From positions 45,744,184 through 45,808,183 of the forward strand of contig OZ035961.1 in the NCBI GenBank assembly GCA_964034945.1: a stretch of DNA of 64,000 nt, in the 5' to 3' direction. The first letter of the stretch is position 1. Each line of letters begins with the position of its first letter. The DNA is from Chrysopilus asiliformis (lineage: Eukaryota; Arthropoda; Insecta; Diptera; Rhagionidae). Below the pieces are notes generated by a model, which made no database searches, was not told where the DNA came from, and saw only the letters and a program-made list of their open reading frames with translations. A program made the translations under genes and the position numbers. Shown here piece by piece: positions 49,401 to 59,548 of the stretch.

Positions 49401-52183
49401 GACGCTCACTAAGATGGGGGGTTTTTTAACGAGGCGCAACAATTTTACGATAAACATTTCATATTTTTCTGACAACCCCTTTCCACTTTCTCTCTATTCC
49501 CATCCCTGATGTTTTCTAAACATCTTCGGAGGTTTCGAACCGACACTCCTCTGTGTTTACTTTTTTTTTTTAATTTATTAAAGATTCAAAAAAGTACAAA
49601 GACTTGTGTAGAATCTAGTATAAAACCTACATAACAATATGGCACTATCGTGCTTTCAACAATTCTTTATCACAATTTTATCAGGAATAACTTCTTAATA
49701 ACTTAAGAAAGGAAGGAACTTCTCTTGGAATAGTGAATCCTCTGAAAACTTATGCTCAAAAACAGACATCGCTTTCCTCCCTTCACTATCTCCACCCGCT
49801 TTTTCAATTTTGAAAAAAAATGGTTTTTTAACCCTTAAATACAGGTGAAATTACAGTGAAAACGTCGAGTGCTGCGTCGCGTCAAAAGTTGGACATAGTG
49901 CTTTCTTATGGAACCGCTCACGATTCTGCGTAAAACATTTTTCTAATTTTGGATGCGTCAGCTGTATTTCAGTGGTTCTTTAGGAGCGAAAATGTGAAAT
50001 TTTTCGAAGCAAAAATTTTTTTTGTTTTAAATTTAATTGTTGTTTTTGGAAATAAAGATATTTCAACTACTTTAACCTTTTACTTTCCCGTGGATTATAC
50101 GCAGTACATGAAAAATGTTTTTTGGCGCTAATCACTATTGGCGCAAAATTTGGCCGAATAAATTAATACGTCATCCACTAGCTTGATATTTTTCTAAATA
50201 TATGTAGTACACTCAATTTTTTTCAATTCTTTTAAATGTTATTTGAATGCTAAGGAATCAACCCAGTAATCTACCAGACAAAAGTTTTCAAAAGTGATTT
50301 TCATTAATCTACCATACAAAAAAGGTCACCGGTAGGCAAGAGGTTAAAAGCATTTAAATAAAAACAGGCCATTGCATAATATGAAAGAACATTTTTTTTT
50401 CGCCTGCGGTACATTTTTTCAACAATTTTCCATGAAAGGTGCATTAATGCCGACGTACATTTGTCATTCCGTCGCGGCGACTTTTATTCCTCAAAATGCA
50501 TTTCCGACGTACATGCTTCTTCACTTTTTAGTAGGGAAAACTTGTGTACAACAAGCGATCGCTCATGTGTGTGTGGTTCTTATATATGTGTTGTATTTCC
50601 AGCTCATTCTCTTACTAGCTAGCACCGAGGCAACATCAATTGCCAAAATAGAAACTGCCAACAATAGAAGAATAAGGACTGGTAATTTGTTATGGCATTT
50701 ACTCTTTCCTACCTACCTGAAAAATAAAACTACCTGCAATTGGTATTTCACTATTTATGCATTCAATTTTTGTTTATTTGGGATATGTTTACGAATCGGT
50801 AGCTAAGCACCGACTGATTCTATTAAATTACGCACACATGATGCTGACGTGCTACACGAGCGACTTCGTTTGTGTACGTAAAAGAAGAAGTGAAGAACAC
50901 TTTTCGAGTGCCGACTTTTCTCCTCTTGTCGTACTCGTTTCTTTTCTACAATTTGGTGAGGCTGAAGAGTGAAAGTTGCTACGTGTACGTCCTCGCTTAT
51001 CTAAAAAATGTGACCTGCTCTTTGTTTATTGTATCTCTCTCTATTGTTATTTTTATTTACAATTTCCGTTGCGACTATTTATAAAACGTACAGAACGCAA
51101 GAAACAAATTTAATTTTTGCTTGGGACTGTATATCTCTTGATTTAATTACCTGTGCCGCAATCTGTATAAAAAATTTCGCCTGCGGCGCACATTATTGAT
51201 TATTTCCTTTGGTTTTAATCTAAATCTTATTTATTTTCTATAAAAACTTGTTGCTTATCTTATCCTGGACTGGCGCAAAAAAAGCGTATGGTCATAATTT
51301 TCTTTTTAAATCAAGAAAAAAAATTGTAGTAAATTAGAGGAAATATATTTTCTTAATGAGTTTTACACATGAGTTTTTTTGTTAGATGTTGAAAGTTGTA
51401 TTGCAATTGAGTTTTTAAATTTTTTCTAAAAAAGAAAACTGTTTTTAAAAATTTATAAAAGTTTGTTGTGGGAATCTGCAAGTGGTTTGGATTTAATTTT
51501 TTAGGAAAACCCAAAAAGAGATTTTTTTCCGAAAAAATTCCATGTAAACTAAAAAAAAATCACTTTGTTTTTGTTTCGGTGGATATTTTAATAATTTTAC
51601 GGTAAGTTGACTTCGCTGAATCCGAATCTGGAAGTAGTTTGGCTGGATTTACTATTTTTTTCTAGTTATATGGGTTCACAGGTAGTAACTTCTGCTTATA
51701 GCAAAGTCCAACAGTGACTGGTTAATATCCACCCGGTTAGTAGCCATCGTTGCCTGTTTTCGAAATTTTTCGAGGAACCATGCGTATTTTTGTTTATAAA
51801 TGTAGGGACTATACTGTAATTACATTCTTAAAGAATAATGGATTGTTTGATTAGGAAACTGTTTAACAAAAATCATTATCGGCGGTGGTGTTGATAGCAC
51901 TAATTTTTCTTACTTGAAACAGGTGTTTGACTTTGAAAGTAATCCAATTAAACATACGCAAAGTAAACCGGAGAAATGAGGCAAATTTGCCTCCCGTTTG
52001 TGAAGTGATTCCGGTATCATAAGAATATTGTGATTTTTAGGATTTAGATTAGATGTTTAATAAAACTTTCATTTGCTTATTTATTACTTACTTGTATTTG
52101 TCCACAGATGACAAATTTTCTGGCTCCAGCTGTTCAAAAGACGAATTTGTGGACTCCGTCGCTTCTATTCCAGTCGCCTCCAT
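43443..52183 (-). CDS. TBC1D5: TBC1D5-type Rab GTPase-activating protein
   Basis: A TBC-domain Rab GAP. The vertebrate protein binds retromer and stimulates GTP hydrolysis by Rab7 on late endosomes and autophagosomes. Coding exons on the minus strand: 52183-52092, 48532-48350, 48286-48202, 48132-48016, 47956-47811, 47749-47699, 46072-45970, 45916-45774, 45008-44866, 44703-44597 and 44489-43443. All introns are GT-AG and all phases agree, giving 738 residues. The domain starts near residue 33 (YEWAYL) with NGDLKVSKFRSICWALFL. It holds the arginine finger IKQDVMRTF (R142) and glutamine finger CYRQGMHEILAP (Q177), then DPEHLEADAYALFSRLM, LRLLFGREFPLQDLL and WDAIFADG. Residues 391-738 come from one exon: a Ser/Pro-rich linker, a helical stretch (LKLKKYLVTLRSHI) and an acidic end with DPLGL. 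Donors of exons 2 and 3 (GTTATA, GTACCG) are weak. The 5' exon is 3.6 kb away. Orthology is by recalled motif order. Confidence 0.93.
44746..44847. mobile_element. 102-bp MITE filling a TBC1D5 intron
   Basis: Ends GGGCTGAGTGAATAAAAT and, in reverse, GGGCGAAGTGAATAAAAT, flanked by ATT (44743-44745 and 44848-44850). It occupies 102 of the 162 bases of the intron between TBC1D5 exons 9 and 10, 17 bases from the donor. Same family as 27118-27215 and 55829-55891. Confidence 0.85.
45198..45338. mobile_element. Diverged relative of the ATT-flanked MITE
   Basis: The left end GGGCGGGATAAATAAAATCT and the right end TAAATTTTATTCATATACTC pair loosely and contain the family's AATAAAATCTAGCA word. It lies in the TBC1D5 intron between exons 8 and 9. 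The right boundary is unsure. Confidence 0.5.
46491..47118 (+). pseudogene. piggyBac transposase relic in a TBC1D5 intron
   Basis: On the strand opposite TBC1D5, between its exons 6 and 7, frames that shift against each other give recognisable C-terminal piggyBac pieces: SYVPKKNRFVTLLRTLH, KKPEIIKYYNKTKGGVDVLD, GTYRCKRKVNR then a TGA where tryptophan is usual, PVAGFANIIDISAFNAFVV and a stop, then RRRLFLIEIGEALVHPYI and SRIKGLPEEPEE with a final stop. KTKGGVDVLD and IIDISAFNAF are diagnostic. Several stops and frame shifts make it dead. No TTAA-flanked ends were found near it, so the element is truncated. It could be the source family, or a relative, of the TTAA MITEs in this window. Confidence 0.85.
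48533..52091. other. First TBC1D5 intron, 3.56 kb
   Basis: Donor GTAAGT and acceptor TGTTTTAG on the minus strand. It holds an inverted pair of the GTTCGTTAACC repeat (48990-49380). Bases 50395 and 51165 share TTTCGCCTGCGG words as direct repeats. A 144-codon frame at 50372-50806 (+) is rich in hydrophobic residues but has no motif or codon bias and is not called. Confidence 0.7.
48990..49380. repeat. Inverted pair of the GTTCGTTAACC repeat
   Basis: A minus-oriented copy (about 49007-49175) and a plus-oriented copy (about 49204-49375) of the repeat seen at 13388 and 20690 flank a 30-base centre with ATTTCTGTGAAAAATCACG. The same centre word occurs beside the 20.7-kb copy, so the palindromic unit of about 370 bp is probably the complete element and the other copies are halves. 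Confidence 0.75.
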
Positions 52184-52433
52184 TGATTCCGATTCATTTA
52201 CCAAAATGCGACAGCAGATTTCACGTGGAGAATTAAATAAAAAACGCTAAAAAATCCCAAAGTTTTAACACAACTGATAACAAAAAGATCAAAATTCTTC
52301 AATGCAGCTTTGTTTGCGTTGATCTGTCAATTGTTTACAAAGAAACTGAAAATAGAAACTACAGTGCGAACAGTTTCTGAAATAGTTAGTAGATTTATAA
52401 AAAACTCTACTCCAAACAAAATTTCGGATCAAT

Positions 52434-52814
52434 TTATACACTACACTCGTTGATCCAATATTCAGTCTTTATTTTATCAAAATTACTTTTAATCACCATT
52501 TGTTGTGATTTCGCTTCTACATTATTGTTGTTTTTAATATAACTACAGTCAGCAAATTTATTCAGCACATGCAAATTCTGCTCACCGCCCGAAGTAGTGC
52601 AAGGAATTGGATGTGAAAGTTCCTTGATATTGAAATTCTCGATAAGATTGATTTTAAAAAGGCTAAACGACACATTTTCACATAACCTAGTGTTCAGCAG
52701 ATTATCGAAAATTGGGTTTGAGTCTTCGGGCGAAAAATTTAATTTCAAAATCCCAGAAAACCAAAAGATTAATTTTTGAACTTTCGGGGGTTGCAAAAAT
52801 GAATCTTAAAAATT
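52434..52814 (-). CDS. Possible 3' exon of an unknown gene (uncertain)
   Basis: An open frame of about 126 codons on the minus strand ends at 52434, some 250 bases before the TBC1D5 start. It has no ATG near its beginning. It follows a CTAAAT branch-like word, a T-run and AAG at 52815, so it could be a terminal exon of an upstream gene whose intron has taken a hAT and a Harbinger insertion. Residues include NIKELSHPIPCTTSGGEQN and an end FDKIKTEYWINECSV. I recognise no domain. It may equally be chance. Confidence 0.25.
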
Positions 52815-52839
52815 ATTTAGAATACAGGAACACTTTGGT

Positions 52840-53621
52840 CAGTGTTGCACTTTCATTTTTTTGAAAAGTAATAAATTGCCTGTCTAAAATGTACTAAATG
52901 TAATACATTGTTAATCCGCCAGTAATAATTGTTGAGCACACTTTGCAATAGGCTGATTCAGCCCTATCCTTTAACCAAGAAAACTGTTGCAACCATTCTT
53001 TGCGGAATTTTTGGACGTAACACTTTTTGTTTTCTTTCGTCAGACTGAAGAAAGAAAGAAAAAGCGGCATAACTTGCAAACTTTTAAGAAAAATTTTGGG
53101 TTTGACTTACCACGGGATCTCGTTTTCTTGATCCGTGGGGGACTTTGGGGGCAGTGGCTCTAGTGGCAGCTCATCGCTTCCCTTAGGCTTGACCCTTTTA
53201 AAATGCCTTAAGAGATGTCTTTTAGGTTTTTTGGACTTACATCATAACCAAAAATTATTTACCTGTACAATGCCATTCTGAAAAGCAATTTTAGCGCAAA
53301 CGAACAACGAACAACTGGTAAAAGATGTCAACAGGGATGGGACAAGCAAATAGGCTATATACGTATGGCATTTTATGATGAGTACAATAAACTAGATTCA
53401 CGAAAAAGGATACTAGATTCCAAAAGAGAGAGGTAGATTCTTTTTTTAAATCACGGAGCTGAATCAAAATTAAAGTTTGTTTATAATGAAAGAATCCATA
53501 CATTTTGAGTTTGGGCCCAAATGTACTAGATTTGGCTAAAAATGGCATACGTAAGTAATAGGTATTTTTAGAGCTTGAAATGTACTAAATCTATTACGAT
53601 TGTACTAAAAGTGCAACACTG
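52840..53621 (-). mobile_element. hAT-type element relic, 782 bp
   Basis: Ends CAGTGTTGCACTTT in inverted orientation with a perfect 8-bp duplication ACTTTGGT (52832-52839 and 53622-53629). It contains two short exons of a zinc-finger protein on the minus strand and no hAT catalytic domain. The CAGTG-type end and 8-bp duplication are typical of the hAT superfamily. Confidence 0.93.
52896..53230 (-). pseudogene. Truncated zinc-finger start of a hAT-type protein
   Basis: A lysine/proline-rich exon ends at 53111 with donor GTAAGT (residues HFKRVKPKGSDELPLEPLPP, then KSPTDQENEIP). A second exon starts at 53044 behind TTTCTTCAG in matching phase: KKCYVQKFRKEWLQQFSWLK, then SAYCKVCSTIITGG. K-F-R-x-E-W-L with a C-x-x-C shortly after is the beginning of the BED/TTF-like zinc finger found at the start of many hAT-derived proteins. 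The His pair and everything downstream are missing. Confidence 0.65.
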
Positions 53622-53648
53622 ACTTTGGTCCGCAAGTTTAATCACTTA

Positions 53649-54353
53649 TGGCGTTTTCGACTGGCATGCTCTTTTTGCTCTGAAGTTGCTCTATAGTTGC
53701 TCACTCTGAGAGCTTGTGTTCGACTGAGATTTTTCGATCGCTCGAAAAAGAGTTACGTGTTCGAGTGACGAAAGTACTCCGTATGCGAGCACTAAAAGAG
53801 CATTTTTCGAGCAATTTTGAGATCTGCCTAATGTAGTCAGATTTGAGTTGCTCTTTTAAGGTTAAGGCTAACAAAATCGTGTCAAATTGAAAATGGAAAA
53901 TATTCTTGTGTTTGATTTCTTGGATTCTTCGTCATCTAGTGAAGAAGAATTTCATTTGGTCACAAATATATTAGGACAGTGTCCAGTTAAGAGGAAAATC
54001 CCAAAATTAGATACTTTCGTGTCATTAATTGACGCGTATGATGATGAACAGTTAACACATTTATAAAACAAGACAATTGTTTTTTTTATTCCATTTTTAT
54101 AGTTTCGTAGGCATTTTCGAATTTCACGAAGAGTTTTTCAAGCTCAAAAAATAATTTCCACAAATATTCTTGCCGGCGAGCCGTCAAATCTCAATTTGTT
54201 TTTGTTTTATGCTTCTTCTTGTTCTTTGAGAAATGCTCGACTCGCAAGTAGAGCTGCTCGAAATCTGCTCTAGATCTGCTCGAAAATACCTTGCTCTAAA
54301 CTGGGGTAGAGCCTGCTCTGAATCTGCTCTGGATCTGCCAGTCGAAAACGTCA
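53649..54353 (+). mobile_element. Harbinger/PIF-like element, 705 bp
   Basis: Ends TGGCGTTTTCGACTGGCA and, in reverse, TGACGTTTTCGACTGGCA, flanked by TTA (53646-53648 and 54354-54356), the TWA duplication typical of PIF/Harbinger. TGCTC and GCTCGAA words recur many times near both ends as subterminal repeats. An open frame at 53893-54066 gives 57 residues starting MENILVFDFLDSSSSSEEEF, then stop: probably the acidic start of a nuclease whose body has been deleted. Confidence 0.8.
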
Positions 54354-54507
54354 TTATAATCGTTTTCTGATTTTTTTTTGGAACGATACGATCAGAAGAA
54401 TGATTCAGAAAATCGATTTGTACACAGTAATTCAAATGCGAATAATAAAGGTAAAATTAACTTTAACTGGCTTTTATTCTCAGCATCACAAAAACCTGTT
54501 GCTAGTA

Positions 54508-55202
54508 CAGTAAAACACACTTAAATGCAACACGCTTAAATGCAAAATTAGTGTAATTGCACGCAAAATTTGTGCCTGGAGGATTTTCAAGCATTTTTCA
54601 TATAAATACACAGGGATAAATGAAACACGCTTAATTGCAATACTTGCTTAAATGCAACCATTTTCACATCCGTGAAAGTATAAATTTAATGAAATTTTAC
54701 ACGCTTAAATGCACATGTGCAAAAATGAAATGTAATTACGACAAAAATCTTTTGCACACCCCAAAATTTGCTTTACGTCACTTTATTGTTTCATAAAACG
54801 AAATGTGATTTTTGTTATGGGGTACCACCATACGAGCGAAAACGTTTTTTGTGAATATCTCAAAAACGGTGCATCTTATCAAAAAAGTGCAAGAACAAAA
54901 GTTATTTAGGATATGATTCTACATAAAACTCTCATACATCAAAATTCGATTGGAATAAATTTTAAAAAATCTTATTGAAAAGTTTGGCTTCAAAGTGGAA
55001 TTTTGGTATAACTGTTCGAATTTTGATACGAATATCACCATACGGGTTTTCAATAATTGCCAGATTGGCAATTATAGCTTTTGTTATTTTTATTTGATAA
55101 AATAAATTCTTAATTAGATTCGTGCTACGGATAAATGCAAAACATGGATAAATGAACATAAAATTCTGCGAAATTCGATGTGCATTTAAGCGTGTTTTAC
55201 TG
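54508..55202. mobile_element. Pogo-like MITE with internal insertion
   Basis: Ends CAGTAAAACACACTTAAATG and, in reverse, CAGTAAAACACGCTTAAATG, with TA on both sides (54506-54507 and 55203-55204). CTTAAATGCA words recur inside. Compared with the sister at 59549-60032 it carries a 300-base insert (about 54760-55095) of the repeat found at 16.8 and 40.7 kb. The CAGTA start and TA duplication fit pogo. Confidence 0.85.
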
Positions 55203-55828
55203 TACCGTATTTATCTGCCAAAGATTTTTTCTACGAACCCGAACCCCAAACGAATTAGCCATTCAAGCCATTTTTCAAAAATGAATATGAAATATTTATG
55301 AAAAGCTTTAGCGGTCAGCTTTATTTACTCGAACTATGAATACACTATTCCTAAAGTTTTGGTTTCATTTTAGAACGACATATGATCCTTTTATGAATAA
55401 CGACTTTATAATACATTATCGTCTCTTTCAGAGTTGATTTTTTCTATCGCACAAAACAATCAGTAGACCCTCATCTTTCATTTTTTGGTATAGTGCAGTG
55501 GTTTTCTCAAAATTGTTTGGTTTAACTAAAAGCCGTTTGATTTGTATACAATTTAGTAAAATGAAGAGTAGATAATAAAAACCAAAAATATGCTATTACC
55601 AAATTTCACAGCGATATGTTTAAAATAAAGTATTAGTGGATAACATTATGAAATTCGTATTTATCTTTGTAGAGATAAGGCTAACAAACACAAATGCTGA
55701 ATCTTTTTAATTAAAATCGGTTATTTACCGCGTAATTCACGCGGTAAATAACCGATTTTAATTAAAAGGATTCAGTATGAATATTAACCGCGAAAGTTTA
55801 AAAACAAATAGAAATGATCTAAAACATT

Positions 55829-55891
55829 GGGTGATGTGAATAAAAAAATAGCTCCTGCTAAAACAAAACTGATGTTTTAGCAAAATCACCC
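55829..55891. mobile_element. 63-bp ATT-flanked MITE
   Basis: Starts GGGTGATGTGAATAAAA, ends ATCACCC, with ATT on both sides (55826-55828 and 55892-55894). Shortened member of the family at 27118 and 44746; the right arm is mostly deleted. Confidence 0.8.
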
Positions 55892-56160
55892 ATTATATTT
55901 AGTAAGGTGTTTTTTTTATAACTGAATAACAGCCAAATTTTTATAATTGGGTTCGTTGTGATTTTTATTTATTAGTTTATACAACCCTTTTTTTACCGGC
56001 AGAAGATATTCGGTAAAAAATTATCTTTTGTATTGAATCTATGATGAGTGATTCCATTTTGTTTAAATTTACTAACCATATTTTGTATGAAGATCCCGTT
56101 TTGTAGAGTAGGTCATGCGCGATACAAGCTAGGTGTCTTCCGTCACTACACTCGTTGTAC

Positions 56161-56232
56161 GGCTCAATGGTCTAGGGGTATGATTCTCGCTTTGGGTGCG
56201 AGAGGTCCCGGGTTCAAATCCCGGTTGAGCCC
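56161..56232 (+). tRNA. tRNA-Pro (anticodon TGG)
   Basis: A 72-base cloverleaf with acceptor GGCTCAA pairing TTGAGCC, discriminator C, D-arm TGGTCTAGGGGTATGA, anticodon loop TTTGGGT (TGG) and T-arm with B box GGTTCAAATCC. Eight T at 56236-56243 follow. It has GGTCCCGGG at the variable/T-arm boundary, as does its mirror partner at 61705. Confidence 0.98.
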
Positions 56233-56607
56233 GTGTTTTTTTTAAATTACATGATTTTTTTATTAATTCTTTTTCTACATACTACTACCAGCAGTATAGA
56301 GCATATATAAGAATCCCGACAAATATATTGTGATGGAGCATTATGACAAAGAAAACAATAACATTTAGCTAGTCATTTTACTCACATATCAGTAGTCTTA
56401 GCAAAAAATCATTTAAATTTAGGGTAATTTTTATTTTCCACATTTTTCGGATTTTTATAAAGCATTGGACGATGAAGAATTTCTTCCAAAAATCTAAGTT
56501 ACAGAAGATACTAACGTTATGAGTTAAAATCCCATGCTCGAATCAGTATTAAAGTTTTTATCAGTAAATTTTTTGTAGCGTTTTTGTTGAAAATAAAAAA
56601 AAAATAC

Positions 56608-56679
56608 GGGCTCAACCGGGATTTGAACCCGGGGCCTCTCGCACCCAAAGCGAGAATCATACCCCTAGACCATTGAGCC
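56608..56679 (-). tRNA. tRNA-Pro (anticodon TGG)
   Basis: Same gene as 56161 except GGCCCCGGG in place of GGTCCCGGG. It is convergent with it, 375 bases apart. Ten A on the + strand (56595-56604) form its terminator. Its mirror partner is 61258. Confidence 0.98.
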
Positions 56680-57107
56680 AGATGGTCGCCACCCCCCGAA
56701 CTTTGCAGGAATACCCAAGCAACAATTCGTTAATTCAAATATTTTAATTTTTTATTGAAAAAACACACATTTGAATTACCGTGACGACGAAAAGCCGTCG
56801 GAAGTCATACTCGTTGCTATAAATGTCAAATACACAAGGATCTAGATCCGTTCATGTTTAAAAGGTGCGCAAGTATCCCCTACAAATCTCAGAAGTGGGA
56901 TAAGCTGCCTCCGGTATTGTATCAGGATGAAATGTGATCAAAAAACTGTGTAAACCGCATTGGAAGTGATCTTTCTAAGCGCACGTTGGACTTAAGCAAT
57001 AAGACACATTAAGAAAGCGAGCAAAATTGTAAGCGGCAATAAACGGAAAACCAAACAAAATATAAAATTGAAGAGCGAGTGGATATCTTTCTGATTGATC
57101 GAAGGGT

Positions 57108-57245
57108 TGCCACCTTTTGGTTTCCTGAAAAGCGTATTTTCCATTTTGAGCCCTTAAAACCCGTATATACTTTTTGGTTTGCCGGAAAGCGTATACAAAA
57201 AAGCGTATATACTTTTTGGTTTGTCAGAAAGCGTATAGAAAAAAA
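57108..57245. repeat. Short tandem-like repeats with AAAGCGTATA
   Basis: Three units of the type TTTTTGGTTT, C/GAAAAGCGTATA are seen at about 57110, 57168 and 57210. They lie just inside the left arm of the large inverted repeat. Confidence 0.7.
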
Positions 57246-57377
57246 AATGTATATCTTGTCATGGAAATATGAGCCTTCTTACGAAGTAAAGGCAATCAAT
57301 GATGTGTGAATATGTTATATTCCGAAATGTCAATACTTTAATATTGGATTAAAGAAATAAAAACTCAATAACTAATG

Positions 57378-58297
57378 CAGCGATTCTCAACCTGTGGGGC
57401 GCGCCCCCCAAAGAGGGGCGCGAGTACATTTCAGGGGGGGGCGCGAGTACATTTAAGGGGGGGCGCGAGCATATCCAAGACAAAATATTTAAAAAGGTTT
57501 ATTAATTGACTGAAAGGAAAGCATATACCCACATACAAAACAAAATACATTTCGATATAATATTTAATAATTAACTTATTAACTTACGCTTGGAGCACAA
57601 TGAACGCGAAACCAGCGCGAAACCAACGCAACTACAACGCTCTGAACTGTCACGCAGTGCAAAATTCTAGCGGCAGAGCACAATGGCAGCTCGTGAAGTA
57701 GTACAAGTGACATAATATAAAGTGGTATAAACTTGGAAAAATTACAAAAATGGATAATTTTGAAGCGACAATTTGTTTTGTTGGTCTTTTTTATCTTTGT
57801 TATTTGCACTAAGGCTATCAATTTTTCCTCGAACGACATTTTTCCAACCTCACTTTATGAACTGTCAACGCAGAATTCTGCGGCAAAGTTAGAAGTTTGC
57901 AAACTTTTGTGTTGCGGTTACGTTGTAGCTGCGTTCTCTACACTGTGCTCACTTCCAACAATTTGTGGGAACCAAACAGTTTCTGCGCCAGTTTCGCGTC
58001 GGTTTCGCGTTCATTGTGATTTCAGGGTTAAAACAACTTCTCGTGAAACCGCAAAAATGACGCAAGAGCAATAAAAATGCACCGGATTCTTGTTTGGCAA
58101 CGCTGAGGATCGGTGTTGCCAAATGTCAATAAATTACTGTTTTTTGGTAATTTGTGTTTAAAATTAGGGTAGTAGTGTAGGTTTAGCGCCAAAATACTCA
58201 AATTACGTTATTATTGCATACATTTTATTGTATGCAGGGGGGGCGCGATGACAATTTTGATTGAAAATTGGGCCGCGAATACGGTTGAGAAACGCTG
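57378..58297. mobile_element. hAT-type element, 920 bp, with nested MITE
   Basis: Ends CAGCGATTCTCAACC and, in reverse, CAGCGTTTCTCAACC, flanked by AACTAATG (57370-57377) and AATTAATG (58298-58305), a 7-of-8 duplication. GGGGCGCGA words recur near both ends. The centre is another element (57596-58018). No transposase remnant seen. Confidence 0.85.
57596..58018. mobile_element. Nested MITE with CACAATGAACGCG ends
   Basis: About 34 bp of inverted ends: CACAATGAACGCGAAACC then AGCGCGAAACC on the left; CACAATGAACGCGAAACC then GACGCGAAACTGG in reverse on the right. Open frames on both strands through it are by-products of the inverted repeat. The target duplication is unclear. Confidence 0.65.
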
Positions 58298-58350
58298 AAT
58301 TAATGTATTATCACATTTTTGGAATATATATTTTAAGATGTAAAGTAATA

Positions 58351-59359
58351 ACACTGGTCAACAAAATTGTAACTTTGTTGTGCCACATGGACTTTTTTGA
58401 TATTTTTTGCTTTAATAGGTGGTTGACAGTAAAAACAAACATTTAAAAAAAATCGGTTAGCCAAGAATTTTATTCTCTTAATTTAAAATATTTCAAAAGA
58501 CAATGGCATCCTAAACCAAAAATGTGAAAAAGTTTTATTATGAAGTTACGATCTAAGATTTTCTAGCAAATTTAGCTCCTGGTTGGCCCCTTTTGATTGT
58601 CCAGGAGTAATCTGCCAACATATTTGGGTTCCATTTGCCCTGGTAACATTTTTTCATCTCAGAAATGTCCTGATGGAACCTTTCACCGTGTTCATCACTC
58701 ACAGCCCCAAATTCTCAGGGAAAAATCGAGGTGTGATTCTAAAAAATAATTCTTGAGTGACATATTGCAACCCAATGCTTTATAAGCCAACAATAGGTCG
58801 CTAACCAACTCTCTGTAGCTCTCACTCTTATGATTACCCAAAAAATTTGCAACAACATTTTTAAAAGATTTCCATGCTGGTTTTTCTTAATTGCTCAATT
58901 TTTCTGCGAATACCGGATCTTTTATCGACTCCCTGATTTGAGGTCCTACGAAAATACCCTCTTTTATCTTTGTATCACTTTGGTATTGGTATTTTGCGAA
59001 ACCAAAATACCGGTGATAACTCTCCAAGACTAGTTTTGTGAAATTTCGTCTTTGTTTTTTGAAAGTCTGTTTACCGCAATGACAAAAAGTGTTAGGATCG
59101 TTACTACACTTTCTCGACACGTTAACGCAGTTAATAAATCACAATATTTTGATGAAATCACAAACAAATAGTTTTATGACTATTTCTTCTCGAACGGTTC
59201 TTTGCTTTTATTGCCGTAGTACTAGTTATAAGTATTACCGTATCACAAGAAAACTGAGGCTAATTGAAACAAAAGAATTGCAGTTTAATAATCAGGGTGC
59301 TTAGTTAAAATAGTATTAGCCATCAAAGTTCGTGTGGCATGACCAGTGTTGACCAGTGT
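58351..59359 (-). mobile_element. 1-kb element with hAT-like duplication carrying a Cys-rich protein relic
   Basis: Ends ACACTGGTCAACA in inverted orientation. Flanks AAGTAATA (58343-58350) and AATTAATA (59360-59367) agree in 7 of 8 bases. The interior is mostly the decayed gene 58553-59120. The hAT assignment is an inference from duplication length; the encoded protein is not a known hAT transposase. Confidence 0.7.
58553..59120 (-). pseudogene. Relic of an arthropod multi-copy Cys-rich protein family
   Basis: Read on the minus strand: MSRKCSNDPNTFCHCGKQTF followed by KKQRRNFTKLVLESYHRYFG, a short Cys-rich start; then, after what must be a large internal deletion, GIFVGPQIRESIKDPVF, a TAA, AWKSFKNVVANFLGNHKSES, ELVSDLLLAYKALGCNMSLK, a frame shift, and NLGAVSDEHGERFHQDISEM, YQGKWNPNMLADYSWTIKR and a stop. 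The SDEHGERFHQDI and M-L-A-D-Y-x-W motifs are ones I recall from many uncharacterised arthropod proteins with the same KC-N-P-x-x-FC start. Their function is unknown to me. The stop, the shift and the missing middle make this copy non-functional. Confidence 0.75.
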
Positions 59360-59548
59360 AATTAATACAAACGACACACATTGTCGACTTTTGATGTAAA
59401 AGTGATTAAAATTATGACGCTCGAGTTTTGGTGCGGGTAAATTCCTCAAATTTGGAGGAAATATAGAAAAGAATATTGAACTTTCAGATAAAGACAAAAA
59501 ACTTTTTTTTATTTAAGACATTTTTGCAAAAAAATATAAATTGTGCTA

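Larger units (their letters stand above)
56086..56967. repeat. Left arm of a large inverted repeat
   Basis: About 0.88 kb that matches 60971-61855 in reverse complement with only scattered differences, through genes and flanks alike. It contains the convergent tRNA-Pro pair 56161 and 56608. The arms can be extended past the inner end: AGGGTTGCCACC at 57103 pairs with GGTGGCAACCCT at 60959, with about 135 extra bases on the left side. Confidence 0.95.

Noticed and set aside
50372..50806. 144-codon open frame on + in the TBC1D5 intron
   Set aside because: Hydrophobic, T-rich translation without motif; overlaps repeat-like sequence; no splice or promoter context.
52053..52250. 65-codon open frame on + at the TBC1D5 start
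   Set aside because: It is the antisense of TBC1D5 exon 1, whose minus-strand reading has the right start, donor and phase.
57733..58074. 113-codon open frame on + and a partner on - in the hAT element
   Set aside because: Both are produced by the inverted repeat of the nested MITE (57596-58018) and show no domain.
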